DNA from: Paenibacillus thalictri
Lineage (GTDB): Bacteria; Bacillota; Bacilli; Paenibacillales; NBRC-103111
Assembly (NCBI RefSeq): GCF_004307995.1
Contig: NZ_SIRE01000010.1
Coordinates: 186,001 to 250,000 of the forward strand
Direction of reading: 5' to 3'
DNA length: 64,000 nt
Shown here: positions 8,356 through 18,535 of the stretch, in pieces
How positions within the stretch are numbered: position 1 is the first letter of the stretch
Layout: every line of letters begins with the position of its first letter
Notes under the pieces: model-generated
What the model saw: only the letters and a program-made list of their open reading frames with translations
Told to the model about the DNA's origin: nothing
Database searches by the model: none
Made by a program: the position numbers and the translations under genes

Positions 8356-9372
8356 TTGGTCACCATTAAAGATATTGCCAAACTTGCAAACGTCTCGCAT
8401 ACGACCGTCTCCCGCGCGCTGAACGACAGCCCTCTGATCAATCCGGAGACCAAGGAGCGCATTAAAGCGCTCGCCCAAGGACTCAATTATTCGCCAAACT
8501 ACAGCGCGAGAAGTCTGGTGCTTGATCGATCATACAATATAGGGCTCTTTTTTTCAACGCTTCAAACGGGAACGTCGGCCGGCTTTTTTTATGAATCGGT
8601 CAGAGGCGTTAACGATGTCATTAAGGAACAATACAATTTGGTTGTACGCGGCATCGACGATTACAAGTCGTATGACGGCATCACCAGAAAAAGTTTTGAC
8701 GGCATTTTGGTCATGAGCCAAAGCGAACAGGACCAGCCGTTTATCGAGCATGTGAAAGCCAAGGAAATTCCGCTAATCGTGATGAACCGGCAAGTGGATC
8801 CGGTCAAGGTCATGAATATGATTCCCGATGACCGCGGGGGCGCCTACCGGATTGTAGACTATATGATCCAGCAGGGACACAAGCGGATCGCCATTATTGA
8901 AGGGAAAGAAACCTTCAAATCGACGCAGGCCCGCCGGGAAGGCTATAAGGACGCTTTGACTCAAAACGGGCTCGCGGTAATACCGGAATACCAGGTTAGG
9001 GGAAGCTATAGTCTGGAGAGCGGTTATGATGCGATGAAGCAGCTGCTTTCGGGCATATCCGGTGAGCTGCCGACTGCGGTGTTTTGCTGCAACGACGAGA
9101 TGGCGCTTGGCGCGATCAAAGCGATCCAGGAAAGCGGCCTTAAGGTGCCCGACGAAATTTCCGTCGCCGGTTTTGACGCGCAGCTGTTTTCCGGGTATAC
9201 CAGCCCGGCGTTAACGACAGTCAGACGTCCCATAGACCGCATCGGCAGGGAGGGAGCCGCAAGGCTGCTTGATTTTATAGAAACAAAGCAAACTCAGGAG
9301 GAGACGATCTTTTTCCATACTGAGCTGGTGATCCGCGATTCTGTCAAAAACATATCAGGAGGCGCAATGTAA
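8356..9372 (+). CDS. LacI-family transcriptional regulator of the sugar-acid operon
   Basis: A 338-residue regulator. The TTG at 8356 gives the canonical LacI N-terminus V-T-I-K-D-I-A-K-L-A-N-V-S-H-T-T-V-S-R-A-L and has GGGGTGG six bases upstream; a GTG at 8347 would add three residues. After the helix-turn-helix and hinge (residues ~1-58) comes a periplasmic-binding-like effector domain with the usual S-V-A-G-F-D and T-T-V-R-R-P segments. It is the first gene of a tightly packed group: its stop overlaps the start of the LarA-like gene by one base, and kinase, SDR and 6-phosphogluconate dehydrogenase genes follow. It most likely controls this operon in response to gluconate or a related acid. 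Confidence 0.88.
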   Translation: MVTIKDIAKLANVSHTTVSRALNDSPLINPETKERIKALAQGLNYSPNYSARSLVLDRSYNIGLFFSTLQTGTSAGFFYESVRGVNDVIKEQYNLVVRGIDDYKSYDGITRKSFDGILVMSQSEQDQPFIEHVKAKEIPLIVMNRQVDPVKVMNMIPDDRGGAYRIVDYMIQQGHKRIAIIEGKETFKSTQARREGYKDALTQNGLAVIPEYQVRGSYSLESGYDAMKQLLSGISGELPTAVFCCNDEMALGAIKAIQESGLKVPDEISVAGFDAQLFSGYTSPALTTVRRPIDRIGREGAARLLDFIETKQTQEETIFFHTELVIRDSVKNISGGAM

Positions 9373-10643
9373 TGAGCATCTTAAGAACAGTGCTGGCGGA
9401 CATTCCGATTCCGCAAATGGTACGCATCCGTCAAAAATTTGACGCAGCCAAGCTGGATCAGCCGGCGGAGGATCTGCGCCAAGAGCTGCGCAAGCCGGGC
9501 GCAATCGATCAGATCAAGCCGGGACAAAGCGTAGCGGTAGCCGTCGGCAGCCGCGGTGTGGCCAACATCGCTCAGTTCACGAGAACGACGATCGACGCGA
9601 TCAAAGAGGCGGGCGGCGAGCCGTTTATCGTGCCTTGCATGGGCAGCCATGGCGGCGCTACAGCGGAAGGCCAGAAGGAAGTGCTGCACCATTTGGGTGT
9701 AACGGAAGAAGCGATGGGCGCCCCGATTCGTTCGACGATGGAAGTGGTCAAGCTCGACGAACTCCCGAACGGCCTGCCGGTCTATGTGGATAAATACGCA
9801 TCGGAAGCCGACGCCATCGTTGTCATTAACCGCGTCAAACCGCATACCGCCTTCCGCGGCCGGATCGAAAGCGGCATAATGAAGATGATTTCGATTGGTT
9901 TGGGCAAGCAGAAGGGCGCTGAGGCATGCCACCAGCTTGGTTTCAAATATATGGCCGAGAATGTGCCGGCTATGGCCAATATTATGCTCGCCAAGCTGCC
10001 GATTTTGTTCGGCGTAGCTTTGGTCGAAAATGCGTACGACGAGACGTGCCGCGTTGAGGTGCTGCCTGCGGCGCAAATCGAAGCGCGCGAAGAGCAGCTG
10101 CTGGAAGAAGCGAAAGCGCGGCTGCCGAAAATTTTGTTCGGCCAAATCGATGCTCTTATTATCGATTATATCGGCAAAAACATCAGCGGCGACGGCATGG
10201 ATCCAAACGTGACCGGGCGTTATCCGACGCCTTATGCGCATGGCGGACCCGACGTATCGAAGATGGTCGTGCTTGATTTGACGCCGGAAACGAAAGGCAA
10301 TGCCAACGGCGTCGGCACCGCCGATTTTACGACCCAGCGGCTTGTCGATCAGATGGACCGCGACGCCACAACCGTCAACGGCCTTACTTCCACTGTTTGC
10401 GCGCCGACCAAAATCGCGACAACGCTGGAGAACGATTATTACGCAATCAAAGCAGCGGTCAAAACGTGCAACATTTTGGATTACACCAAATGCCGCATGG
10501 TGCGGATTAAAGATACGCTTCATCTGGGGGAAATCGAGATTTCCGTCAATTTGCTGGAGGAAGCGCGCAATCATCCGGATATCGAAATTTTGACCGAACC
10601 GTACGATCTTCAATTTGACAGCGAAGGGAACTTGGTGAAATGA
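9372..10643 (+). CDS. LarA-like (lactate racemase domain) protein, candidate sugar-acid racemase/epimerase
   Basis: A 423-residue protein resembling the LarA nickel-pincer racemase/epimerase superfamily. Seen in order are A-V-G-S-R-G-V-A-N, M-G-S-H-G-G-A-T with a histidine where LarA has a catalytic one, N-R-V-K-P-H-T-A-F-R-G with a second conserved histidine, and a lysine shortly after in G-I-M-K-M, near where LarA anchors its nickel-pincer nucleotide. LarA homologues are known to include several 2-hydroxyacid racemases and a D-gluconate 2-epimerase. Its place between a LacI regulator and a gluconokinase-like gene (one-base overlap upstream, ATGA overlap downstream) points to epimerisation of a hexonate. 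The cofactor-making genes larB, larC and larE are not in the window. The exact substrate and cofactor use are inferred. Confidence 0.7.
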   Translation: MSILRTVLADIPIPQMVRIRQKFDAAKLDQPAEDLRQELRKPGAIDQIKPGQSVAVAVGSRGVANIAQFTRTTIDAIKEAGGEPFIVPCMGSHGGATAEGQKEVLHHLGVTEEAMGAPIRSTMEVVKLDELPNGLPVYVDKYASEADAIVVINRVKPHTAFRGRIESGIMKMISIGLGKQKGAEACHQLGFKYMAENVPAMANIMLAKLPILFGVALVENAYDETCRVEVLPAAQIEAREEQLLEEAKARLPKILFGQIDALIIDYIGKNISGDGMDPNVTGRYPTPYAHGGPDVSKMVVLDLTPETKGNANGVGTADFTTQRLVDQMDRDATTVNGLTSTVCAPTKIATTLENDYYAIKAAVKTCNILDYTKCRMVRIKDTLHLGEIEISVNLLEEARNHPDIEILTEPYDLQFDSEGNLVK

Positions 10644-12193
10644 CTTCGGCAGCAGCAAAGCCATATATCATAGCTGCGGACCTGGGTACGACCAGTACCA
10701 AGACACTTGTGATCGACCGTGACGGACGGGTGCTTGCTTCGCATTCGATCGAATACCCTTTGCATACGCCTAAGCCGGATATCGCCGAGCAGGACCCGGA
10801 TGAAATATTCCGGGCCCTTGTAGGCGCCATTGGCGGCGTGGTGGCAAAATCGGGTATTTCCGCGGATCAGGTATTGTGCGTATCGTTCAGTTCCGCCATG
10901 CACAGCCTGATCGCGGTCGACCGCGAGCTCAATCCGCTGACACAGTGCATCACTTGGGCGGATAACCGCGCAGCAGGTTATGAAACCATACTTAAACAAG
11001 AACATAACGGCCATCAAATTTATTTGAACACGGGCACGCCGATTCATCCGATGTCGCCGCTGCTCAAGCTGATGTGGATGAAAGACAACCGTCCCGACCT
11101 TCATGATACGGCTTTTAAATTTCTCGGCATTAAAGAGTATATCTTCGCCAAACTGTTCGGCAAGCTGGTGATTGATTATTCCATCGCTAGCGCCACCGGG
11201 CTGTTTAACTTGCGCGCGCTCGATTGGGACGAGCAGGCGCTGCGCACGGCGGGAATACGCCACGAGCAGCTGCCCGATCCGGTATCGACCACCCACAAGC
11301 TGGAAGGCATGAAGCGGGAGTTTGCGCAAGCGATGGGGCTGCGCGAGGATACGCCGTTTATAGCCGGCGCTTCCGACGGCGTGCTGGCCAATCTCGGCGT
11401 AGGCGCGTTTGAGCAGGGCATCTATGCGGTGACGATCGGCACAAGCGGAGCGGTTCGCGGCGTCGTGCAGAAACCGCTGACCGACCCGCAAGGCCGGTTG
11501 TTCTGTTATGCGCTGAACGAGGATTTCTGGTGTGTCGGCGGCGCGATTAACAACGGCGGCATCATGTTCCGGTGGGTCCGCGATCAGCTGGCGACAGCGG
11601 AAGCCGAAGAAGGCATCCGCCGCGGCATGGACCCGTACGATTATTTGACGCAGCTGGCGCAAGAGGTGCCGGCCGGTTCGGACGGACTGATCTTTTTGCC
11701 GCTGCTGGCCGGAGAACGCGCTCCATATTGGAATGCCAACGCACGCGGCGTATTTTTCGGAATGTCGCTGTATCACCAGAAGAAACATATGATCCGCGCC
11801 GTGTTGGAAGGCGTAATGTATCGCATCCATTCCGTTGCTACGGCGCTGGAAGAACTGGGCGGCAAAACGAAAGAAGTGCGCGCTTCAGGGGGCTTTGCCC
11901 GCTCGCCGTTCTGGCTGCAGATCATGTCCGATGTGCTGGATACCGAAGTGGCCGTGCCGAATTCGATTGAAAGCTCGGGTCTGGGGGCTGCGCAGCTAGG
12001 CATGCTGGCCATGGGCGAAATCAACGATTTCTCCAAGGTTCACCACTGGATGCAGGTAACCCGTCGTTATGAGCCAAATGCTCAGAATAATGGTGTTTAC
12101 CGTGAGCTGACGGGGATTTACAGCCAGGTCTACAACCAGTTGAAGGATCAGTTTGATGCTATCGCGGCGTTCCAGAAAGCACATACGAAGTAA
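10640..12193 (+). CDS. gntK: Gluconokinase-like FGGY carbohydrate kinase
   Basis: A 517-residue kinase of the FGGY family, close to the ~513 residues of Bacillus gluconokinase. Residues ~12-24 give the phosphate-binding strand A-A-D-L-G-T-T-S-T-K, followed by C-V-S-F-S-S-A-M-H, I-T-W-A-D-N-R, the catalytic region G-A-S-D-G-V-L-A-N-L-G and the adenosine motif V-R-A-S-G-G-F-A-R-S. The expected reaction is ATP-dependent 6-phosphorylation of D-gluconate. The start overlaps the LarA-like stop as ATGA, implying translational coupling. With 6-phosphogluconate dehydrogenase downstream, gluconate is the most economical substrate, although other hexonates or polyols are possible within FGGY kinases. 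Confidence 0.82.
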   Translation: MTSAAAKPYIIAADLGTTSTKTLVIDRDGRVLASHSIEYPLHTPKPDIAEQDPDEIFRALVGAIGGVVAKSGISADQVLCVSFSSAMHSLIAVDRELNPLTQCITWADNRAAGYETILKQEHNGHQIYLNTGTPIHPMSPLLKLMWMKDNRPDLHDTAFKFLGIKEYIFAKLFGKLVIDYSIASATGLFNLRALDWDEQALRTAGIRHEQLPDPVSTTHKLEGMKREFAQAMGLREDTPFIAGASDGVLANLGVGAFEQGIYAVTIGTSGAVRGVVQKPLTDPQGRLFCYALNEDFWCVGGAINNGGIMFRWVRDQLATAEAEEGIRRGMDPYDYLTQLAQEVPAGSDGLIFLPLLAGERAPYWNANARGVFFGMSLYHQKKHMIRAVLEGVMYRIHSVATALEELGGKTKEVRASGGFARSPFWLQIMSDVLDTEVAVPNSIESSGLGAAQLGMLAMGEINDFSKVHHWMQVTRRYEPNAQNNGVYRELTGIYSQVYNQLKDQFDAIAAFQKAHTK

Positions 12194-12282
12194 CGCAAGC
12201 GAAACTTGCATAACGAAAATGCAATATGCTCTTCCAACCCAATCCCTGGTGGATTATAATGAAAAGAATGGAGGCTTTTTTC

Positions 12283-13050
12283 ATGAATTTGTTCGATTTG
12301 ACGGGTAAAACAGCGGTGATTATCGGGGGAAACAGCACTTTGGGCGGTACGATGGCCGTCGGTCTCGGCGGTCATGGTGCCGATGTGGCAGTAGTCGGCC
12401 GTAACGCCGAGAAATCCGAGGAAGTCGCGCAACGCGTACGCGAAGCCGGCGGCAACGCCAAAGTGTTCAGCGCCGACGCGACCAGCGCGGACGATCTGAA
12501 ACAACTGCTGGCCGATGTACTCGCATGGACAGGCCGTGTGGACGTATTGATGAACTGCCCCGGCAAAAACAGCGCAACGCCGTTCTTCGACATCCAGATG
12601 GAGGAGTACGATTCCATCATGGAGGTTAACCTGAAGAGCGTCGTATTAGCTTGCCAAATTTTTGGGAAACATATGGTCGACAAGGGCGAAGGCGGCAGCA
12701 TCATCAATATATCCTCCGTATCTTCGGAAATTCCGCTGTCCCGGGTGTTTACTTACTCCGCATCCAAAGCGGCCGTAAACAATGTGACCCGGTTTCTGGC
12801 TCGCGAATTCGCGCCGGCCCGCGTGCGGGTGAATGCGATTGTACCTGGCTTTTTCCCGGCGGAACAAAATCGTAAAATTTTGTCTCCCGATCGGATAGAT
12901 TCGATCATGCGTCATACGCCGATGAACCGTTTCGGCGAAGCGGAAGAACTTCAGGGAGCTGCGGTGTACCTCGCTTCCGATAAAGCTTCCAGCTTTGTCA
13001 CCGGCTCGCTTGTTTATGTAGACGGCGGCTATTGCGCTATGACGATCTAA
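12283..13050 (+). CDS. Short-chain dehydrogenase/reductase, gluconate 5-dehydrogenase or mannonate oxidoreductase type
   Basis: A 255-residue classical SDR starting at the ATG preceded by GGAGG; the frame from 12226 lacks a better site. The nucleotide loop reads G-G-N-S-T-L-G-G, then C-P-G-K-N-S-A takes the place of the usual N-A-G-I. The active site is S-S-V-S-S-E-I and Y-S-A-S-K, and the C-terminus reads [10 protein letters not shown]. Such enzymes interconvert keto and hydroxy sugar acids with NAD(P)H, for example 5-ketogluconate and gluconate or fructuronate and mannonate. It sits between the kinase and 6-phosphogluconate dehydrogenase, so it probably feeds the same pathway. Confidence 0.8.
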   Translation: MNLFDLTGKTAVIIGGNSTLGGTMAVGLGGHGADVAVVGRNAEKSEEVAQRVREAGGNAKVFSADATSADDLKQLLADVLAWTGRVDVLMNCPGKNSATPFFDIQMEEYDSIMEVNLKSVVLACQIFGKHMVDKGEGGSIINISSVSSEIPLSRVFTYSASKAAVNNVTRFLAREFAPARVRVNAIVPGFFPAEQNRKILSPDRIDSIMRHTPMNRFGEAEELQGAAVYLASDKASSFVTGSLVYVDGGYCAMTI

Positions 13051-13082
13051 TATTTATAAAGACGAGAGGATGTAGAAACCAA

Positions 13083-14492
<1,410 letters not shown>

Positions 14493-14513
14493 TACGCCGG
14501 GCTCTGGCGCACA

Positions 14514-14849
14514 TTAGCGGCGTTCCTGCTCGAACAGACCGTAGGACGCCTCGGCCACCCATTTTTTTAAGCGATCCGGTTCTTGATCGAAGCCGTTTCT
14601 CCGCTGAATAAGCATCAGCGCGACTTCGGCAAAAAAACGAAAGTTTTGCAGCAAGCGTGGTTGGGAAAGGTCCAGCAAGTGAGGATCTTCCTCAGCCACC
14701 TTTTTTTTAATATATTCAAGAATCCATACGACATCTTCGCGGCACAGCGGTGTGTCCGAATTGATGATGTGATGCAGTTTCTTCTGGGTTGGGCTGGCCG
14801 AAGTTCCTAACGATTGGACCGAATGCTGGCATGAACGCGCTGAGTGCAT
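14514..14849 (-). CDS. Small protein of unknown function
   Basis: A 111-residue protein convergent with gndA, 21 bases from its end. Two starts are possible: the ATG at 14858 is only two bases after AAGGAG, whereas the one at 14849 has 11 bases of spacing and is preferred. The N-terminus contains two cysteines or histidine-flanked residues with no clear motif. The C-terminal ~70 residues look helical, with R-F-F-A-E-V-A-L-M-L-I-Q-R-R and W-V-A-E-A-S-Y-G-L-F-E-Q-E-R-R. No signal or membrane segment is visible and I do not recognise the family. The strong ribosome site supports a real gene. Confidence 0.55.
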   Translation of the reverse strand: MHSARSCQHSVQSLGTSASPTQKKLHHIINSDTPLCREDVVWILEYIKKKVAEEDPHLLDLSQPRLLQNFRFFAEVALMLIQRRNGFDQEPDRLKKWVAEASYGLFEQERR

Positions 14850-14891
14850 AGCTACCATCTCTCCTTGAATAAAATGAGAACCGCAGACCTT

Positions 14892-15080
14892 GTAATATCA
14901 GGTTGGCTCCATATAATGGAGTTTATACCTCCGCTGAAAATAGGTACATTCTGATATTATAAGAAAAGCTCTGAATCGAAGATTTTCGATGAAGATACAT
15001 TCGTGCTCTAGCGGAAGCTTTTCTTGCAATATCAGAATGGTTCAGCTCCGCTGAAAATAGGTACATTCTGATATTATGAA
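14892..15080. repeat. Alternating palindromic arms and a 32-bp direct repeat upstream of aroK
   Basis: A 32-bp sequence occurs identically at 14929-14960 and 15046-15077. Four complementary arms alternate: AATATCAG at 14894, CATTCTGATATT at 14947, AATATCAGAATG at 15028 and CATTCTGATATT again near 15064. Arms at 14947-14970 and 15016-15039 form a 24-bp inverted repeat with two mismatched positions and a 45-base loop, which also holds AGAAAAGCT/AGCTTTTCT. Several of the pairings are mutually exclusive. No gene is seen here. Confidence 0.75.
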
Positions 15081-15156
15081 AAAAAGCGCGTTTCTATTCA
15101 TCGGAGCTAGGCTTATGATATGATAGGAGAAAACTTTACCTGAAGGAATGATCAGA

Positions 15157-15654
15157 TTGTCGAAAAATATCGTGCTTGTAGGGATGGCAGGTACCGGAAA
15201 AACGACCGTAGGCCAGGCATTGGCTGCCCGGCTGGGATGGGATTTGATAGATACGGATCATCTGGTGGAACGGGAGCAGGGAATGCCGATTAGGCAAATA
15301 TTCGCGGAACGCGGGGAAGCTGCTTTTCGGACTATCGAAACGGAAGCCGTCGTTCGTACCATGGCTCGCTCCGGTCTTGTCGTATCCACCGGAGGCGGCG
15401 CAGTGCTTGCGGAGACCAATCGCCAGGCGTTAAAGCAAGGGGGGCTTGTCATCGCGCTGAAAGCGCCGGTCGAGGTCATTATAGAGCGGGTTCGTTCGGA
15501 CAAAGACCGCCCGCTGTTCCAAGGCAATTTCGAAGAACAAGTGCGCAAATTGGCGGAACAGCGTAAGCAGGCCTATGATTTTGCAGATATGACCATCGAT
15601 ACGACGTTATTCAGCGTCGAGCAGGTTGTGGATGAAATCGTGTCCAGGCTGTAA
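15157..15654 (+). CDS. aroK: Shikimate kinase
   Basis: A 165-residue P-loop kinase that phosphorylates shikimate at the 3-hydroxyl in the chorismate pathway. Walker A reads G-M-A-G-T-G-K-T-T, the substrate-binding aspartate and arginines are in D-T-D-H-L-V and F-R-T-I-E-T-E, and the glycine loop reads S-T-G-G-G-A-V. The lid arginine lies in D-R-P-L-F. The TTG at 15157 is about eight bases after GAAGGA, whereas the ATG at 15148 abuts that site; a nine-base-longer form is the alternative. The unusual palindromic region lies immediately upstream, and aroA follows 670 bases later with an opposing rhodanese gene between them. Confidence 0.9.
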   Translation: MSKNIVLVGMAGTGKTTVGQALAARLGWDLIDTDHLVEREQGMPIRQIFAERGEAAFRTIETEAVVRTMARSGLVVSTGGGAVLAETNRQALKQGGLVIALKAPVEVIIERVRSDKDRPLFQGNFEEQVRKLAEQRKQAYDFADMTIDTTLFSVEQVVDEIVSRL

Positions 15655-15657
15655 TAG

Positions 15658-15951
15658 TTACTGCTGATCCCACGCCATCATGCCGCCTTCCAGATTCACC
15701 AGTTTGGTATAGCCTTGCTCTTCCAGAAACTCGATGGCTCGCTTGCTGCGGTTGCCGCCGCGGCAAACCATAACGGTTTCCCGGTCCTGCGGAATTTCAT
15801 GAAGTCTGGCGGGAATTTCTCCGAGCGGAATATGTATCGCTCCGGCGATCATGCCTTGGGCAACTTCCTCCGGTTCGCGGACATCGATGATAACCGGTAC
15901 GTCGTTTTTTTCCAAGCGGGATTGAAGCTGACTGGCATTGATGGATTTCAT
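15658..15951 (-). CDS. Single-domain rhodanese-like protein
   Basis: A 97-residue rhodanese fold with the expected landmarks: I-I-D-V-R-E-P-E-E, G-A-I-H-I-P-L-G-E-I and the active loop V-M-V-C-R-G-G-N-R-S, whose cysteine would carry the persulfide. The end G-G-M-M-A-W-D is also typical. It probably transfers or senses sulfane sulfur in the cytoplasm. It converges on aroK with only three bases between the stop codons, and no terminator separates them. The specific partner is unknown. Confidence 0.88.
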   Translation of the reverse strand: MKSINASQLQSRLEKNDVPVIIDVREPEEVAQGMIAGAIHIPLGEIPARLHEIPQDRETVMVCRGGNRSKRAIEFLEEQGYTKLVNLEGGMMAWDQQ

Positions 15952-16324
15952 GAAATATGACCTGCCTTTTTGGTGGATTTGTTTTCATGATAGAATAAAC
16001 AAAAGCGAGGTGTCAAACGGGATTTGACCCCTTACATGATATGAGATCTAATGTGCTTAGCGGAGAATCATTTTTGGGCGCCAATTGCGCGTTATTGGCT
16101 TTGCGGGGCCGTCTCCAAACGGTTTCCAAGAACGATTCCGTATGGTACACTGACTGTAAACCTGCTTGGATCTTTTTGGATCGGCAGGTTGGAGTGTGTG
16201 CGCTTACCGCCTGCAGGAGAACGCCGGGCTTCCGTAACGTACACGGCATAAGTCGCGTTGCTGAATGATTGCTTGCATACATAGGTTATAACAGTTGAAG
16301 GCGAATAGGAGAGAGATTGAATTC
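15952..16324. other. Gene-free interval upstream of aroA
   Basis: About 370 bases between the rhodanese and aroA starts hold no convincing gene in either direction. Two short hairpins are visible: GTCAAA/TTTGAC around 16013-16030 and AACCTGC/GCAGGTT around 16160-16190. They may belong to an aroA leader. No standard riboswitch signature was recognised. Confidence 0.5.
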
Positions 16325-17620
16325 ATGAAGGCTTTAGTGAAACCGACAGAGCGGCTTGAAGGCACTATCAATGCATTATCTTCAAAAAATTATACGACGC
16401 GTTATATGCTGATTGCTGCGCTTGCCGAAGGGACAAGCACGATTTATTACCCCGCTCACAGCGAGGACAGCGATGCGATGCGCCGCTGTATCAAAGATTT
16501 GGGTGCAGAGCTGCACGAAGACGAGGAAAAAATGACAATCACCGGTTTCGGACGCCATCCGAAACAAATCGGCGAGCTGAATGTCGGCAATGCCGGAGCC
16601 GTGCTGCGTTTTCTGATGTCGATCGCGGCTTTTTGCCCGGATTTAACCTTTATTAACGCATACCCGAATTCACTCGGAAAACGTCCTCATGACGATCTGA
16701 TCGATTCGCTCCAGCAAATGGGTGTGGAGGTAGAGCATAACGGCGGCAAATTGCCGATTACGATTCGCGGCGGCAAACCGCGCGGCGGTAAAATTACCGT
16801 TTCCGGTAATGTGAGCTCGCAATTTTTAAGTTCATTGCTGTTTATGACGCCTCTATTGGAAGAGGACAGCGAGATCGAAGTGCTGCATGATCTGAAATCG
16901 AAGGTCATCGTTGGCCAGACGTTGGAAGTGATCGAACAAGCAGGCGTCAAGATCGAAGCTTCCGACGATTTGATGCATTTCAAAATTCCCGGCGGGCAAA
17001 AGTATACGGCGCAAAAATATGTCGTACAAGGTGACTATCCGGGATCTGCCGCCATCTTGGCTGCTGCTGCCGTAACCCATTCGGATGTAAAAGTGCTGCG
17101 ACTCGAGGAAAAAAGCCGCCAAGGCGAAAAGGCGGTAGTTGATGTACTGCGCGCCATGAACGTTAATTTGACGCATGAAAACGGCGTTGTTCATGTACAA
17201 GGGAACCAACGTTTGCAAGCGGGCGAATTCGACGGGGATCATTTTACCGATGCGGTGCTGGCTATGGTTGCTGCTGCTGTCTTTGCGGAAGGAACGTCCC
17301 GTTTCTATAATGTCGAAAATTTGCGTTATAAGGAATGCGACCGTATTACCGATTTTGTAACCGAACTGCGCAAAGCGGGGGCAGACGTGGAGGAGCGTCA
17401 AAGCGAAATCATCATCCACGGCAAGCCGGAAGGCGTTACGGGCGGCGTTGAAATCAACGCGCATTACGACCATCGCGTCATTATGGCGTTGACGGTAGTT
17501 GGCTTGCGTTCGGAAAAAGGATTGACTATCAACGATGCGCATCATGTGGCCAAATCATACCCGCAATATTTCGATCATTTGCTGTCTCTCGGCGCTCAGA
17601 TTGAACTCGTCGACGCATAA
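16325..17620 (+). CDS. aroA: 3-phosphoshikimate 1-carboxyvinyltransferase (divergent EPSP synthase)
   Basis: A 431-residue EPSP synthase, starting at the ATG behind AGGAGAGAG; an upstream in-frame start at 16295 has no site. It joins shikimate 3-phosphate and phosphoenolpyruvate. Conserved parts are V-S-S-Q-F-L-S-S-L-L, the aspartate in F-T-D-A-V-L, K-E-C-D-R-I-T, Y-D-H-R-V-I-M-A and V-A-K-S-Y-P. The N-terminal P-G-x-K-S motif is altered to S-S-K-N-Y-T-T-R, and the usual G-N-x-G-T-x-x-R loop reads G-N-A-G-A-V-L-R, so the threonine next to the PEP/glyphosate site is replaced. It is therefore a divergent class; function is still expected, since the lysine, arginines and aspartate remain. Confidence 0.88.
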   Translation: MKALVKPTERLEGTINALSSKNYTTRYMLIAALAEGTSTIYYPAHSEDSDAMRRCIKDLGAELHEDEEKMTITGFGRHPKQIGELNVGNAGAVLRFLMSIAAFCPDLTFINAYPNSLGKRPHDDLIDSLQQMGVEVEHNGGKLPITIRGGKPRGGKITVSGNVSSQFLSSLLFMTPLLEEDSEIEVLHDLKSKVIVGQTLEVIEQAGVKIEASDDLMHFKIPGGQKYTAQKYVVQGDYPGSAAILAAAAVTHSDVKVLRLEEKSRQGEKAVVDVLRAMNVNLTHENGVVHVQGNQRLQAGEFDGDHFTDAVLAMVAAAVFAEGTSRFYNVENLRYKECDRITDFVTELRKAGADVEERQSEIIIHGKPEGVTGGVEINAHYDHRVIMALTVVGLRSEKGLTINDAHHVAKSYPQYFDHLLSLGAQIELVDA

Positions 17621-17662
17621 CATAACGGCACGTCTTACAAACTAGGGCGGAGGGGGAAAGCT

Positions 17663-18514
17663 ATGAGAGTACTGTTGGCCGGGATGAAAGTGACTTTGGG
17701 CTTTTTTCTCATCGCGGGTCTCGTGTTTGCCGCCGGCGTCTTTTCATTTATGCTTTATTCGAAGTTTTCGGGCAAACTGCTCGCGGAAGCCGAAGGTGCG
17801 GGCGGCATGATCGCTTACGCGGAAGCGCCGGTTAACGACAATCAAAGTACGGGGCAAGCCACCGTTGCCGCTAATCCGGCTCCGGAGCCTGCCGAGCTTC
17901 CGCCGGCAAAGACGTCCAATATGATCGACGCTCCTATGGTGCGGCAGAAACCCGAGCTGCCGTCCGGTTGCGAAATCACAAGTTTGACGATGCTGCTCCA
18001 GTTTTACGGCGTGAACAAAAGCAAAATGGAGCTGCTGCCGGAAATGAAATACGATAAAACGCCAATCGTATTTAATAAGGATGGGCGCATTCAATCGTGG
18101 GGAAATCCCAACTTGGGATTTGTCGGAGATCCGACCGGAACTAGGGGAAGAGGTTTTGGCATTTATCACTCCGCTCTGATCGATCTGCTGAAAAAGTATG
18201 TTCCGACCGCTGTGGATCTGACCCGTAAGCCGTTTGCCGAAGTTGAGAAGCAAATACTGAGCGGCATCCCGGTTGTCGCTTGGACAACGATCGACTACCG
18301 TGTTCCTTCGGAGTGGGTTATCTGGGATACGCCGATCGGCCCGATTCAAACTACGTTTATGGAGCATGCGGTACTGGTCGTTGGCATTGATGAGCAGAAC
18401 GTTTATATCAACGATCCGCTAAGCGGTAAAGAAAAGCAGAAGATCGACAAAGAACAGTTTGTCGCTATCTGGGAAGCGATGGGACGTCAAGCGATATCTT
18501 ACAAAAAATCGTAA
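17663..18514 (+). CDS. Membrane-anchored C39-family peptidase-like protein
   Basis: A 283-residue protein with one N-terminal membrane segment (L-G-F-F-L-I-A-G-L-V-F-A-A-G) that probably anchors it outside the cell. An A/P/E-rich linker follows, then a papain-like C39-type domain. The catalytic cysteine is in L-P-S-G-C-E-I-T-S-L, the histidine in M-E-H-A-V-L-V-V-G-I-D and the acidic partner in Y-I-N-D-P. Proteins of this layout are common in Firmicutes and are not tied to bacteriocin export, because the ABC transporter parts are absent. The substrate is unknown. An AGGGGG ribosome site precedes the ATG, and it is followed closely by the CoA-binding gene. Confidence 0.78.
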   Translation: MRVLLAGMKVTLGFFLIAGLVFAAGVFSFMLYSKFSGKLLAEAEGAGGMIAYAEAPVNDNQSTGQATVAANPAPEPAELPPAKTSNMIDAPMVRQKPELPSGCEITSLTMLLQFYGVNKSKMELLPEMKYDKTPIVFNKDGRIQSWGNPNLGFVGDPTGTRGRGFGIYHSALIDLLKKYVPTAVDLTRKPFAEVEKQILSGIPVVAWTTIDYRVPSEWVIWDTPIGPIQTTFMEHAVLVVGIDEQNVYINDPLSGKEKQKIDKEQFVAIWEAMGRQAISYKKS

Positions 18515-18535
18515 TCCATCTGGAGGGATGCAGAC

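Noticed and set aside
9381..10664. 427-codon open frame on the minus strand
   Set aside because: Antisense to the LarA-like gene, rich in Arg and His as expected of a shadow of GC-biased codons.
14514..14849. Small minus-strand gene as an antitoxin or regulator
   Set aside because: No partner gene and no DNA-binding motif, so it is kept only as an unknown protein.
17663..18514. C39 peptidase as part of a bacteriocin export system
   Set aside because: The ABC and membrane domains of such exporters are missing, and no precursor peptide with a double-glycine leader is seen nearby.
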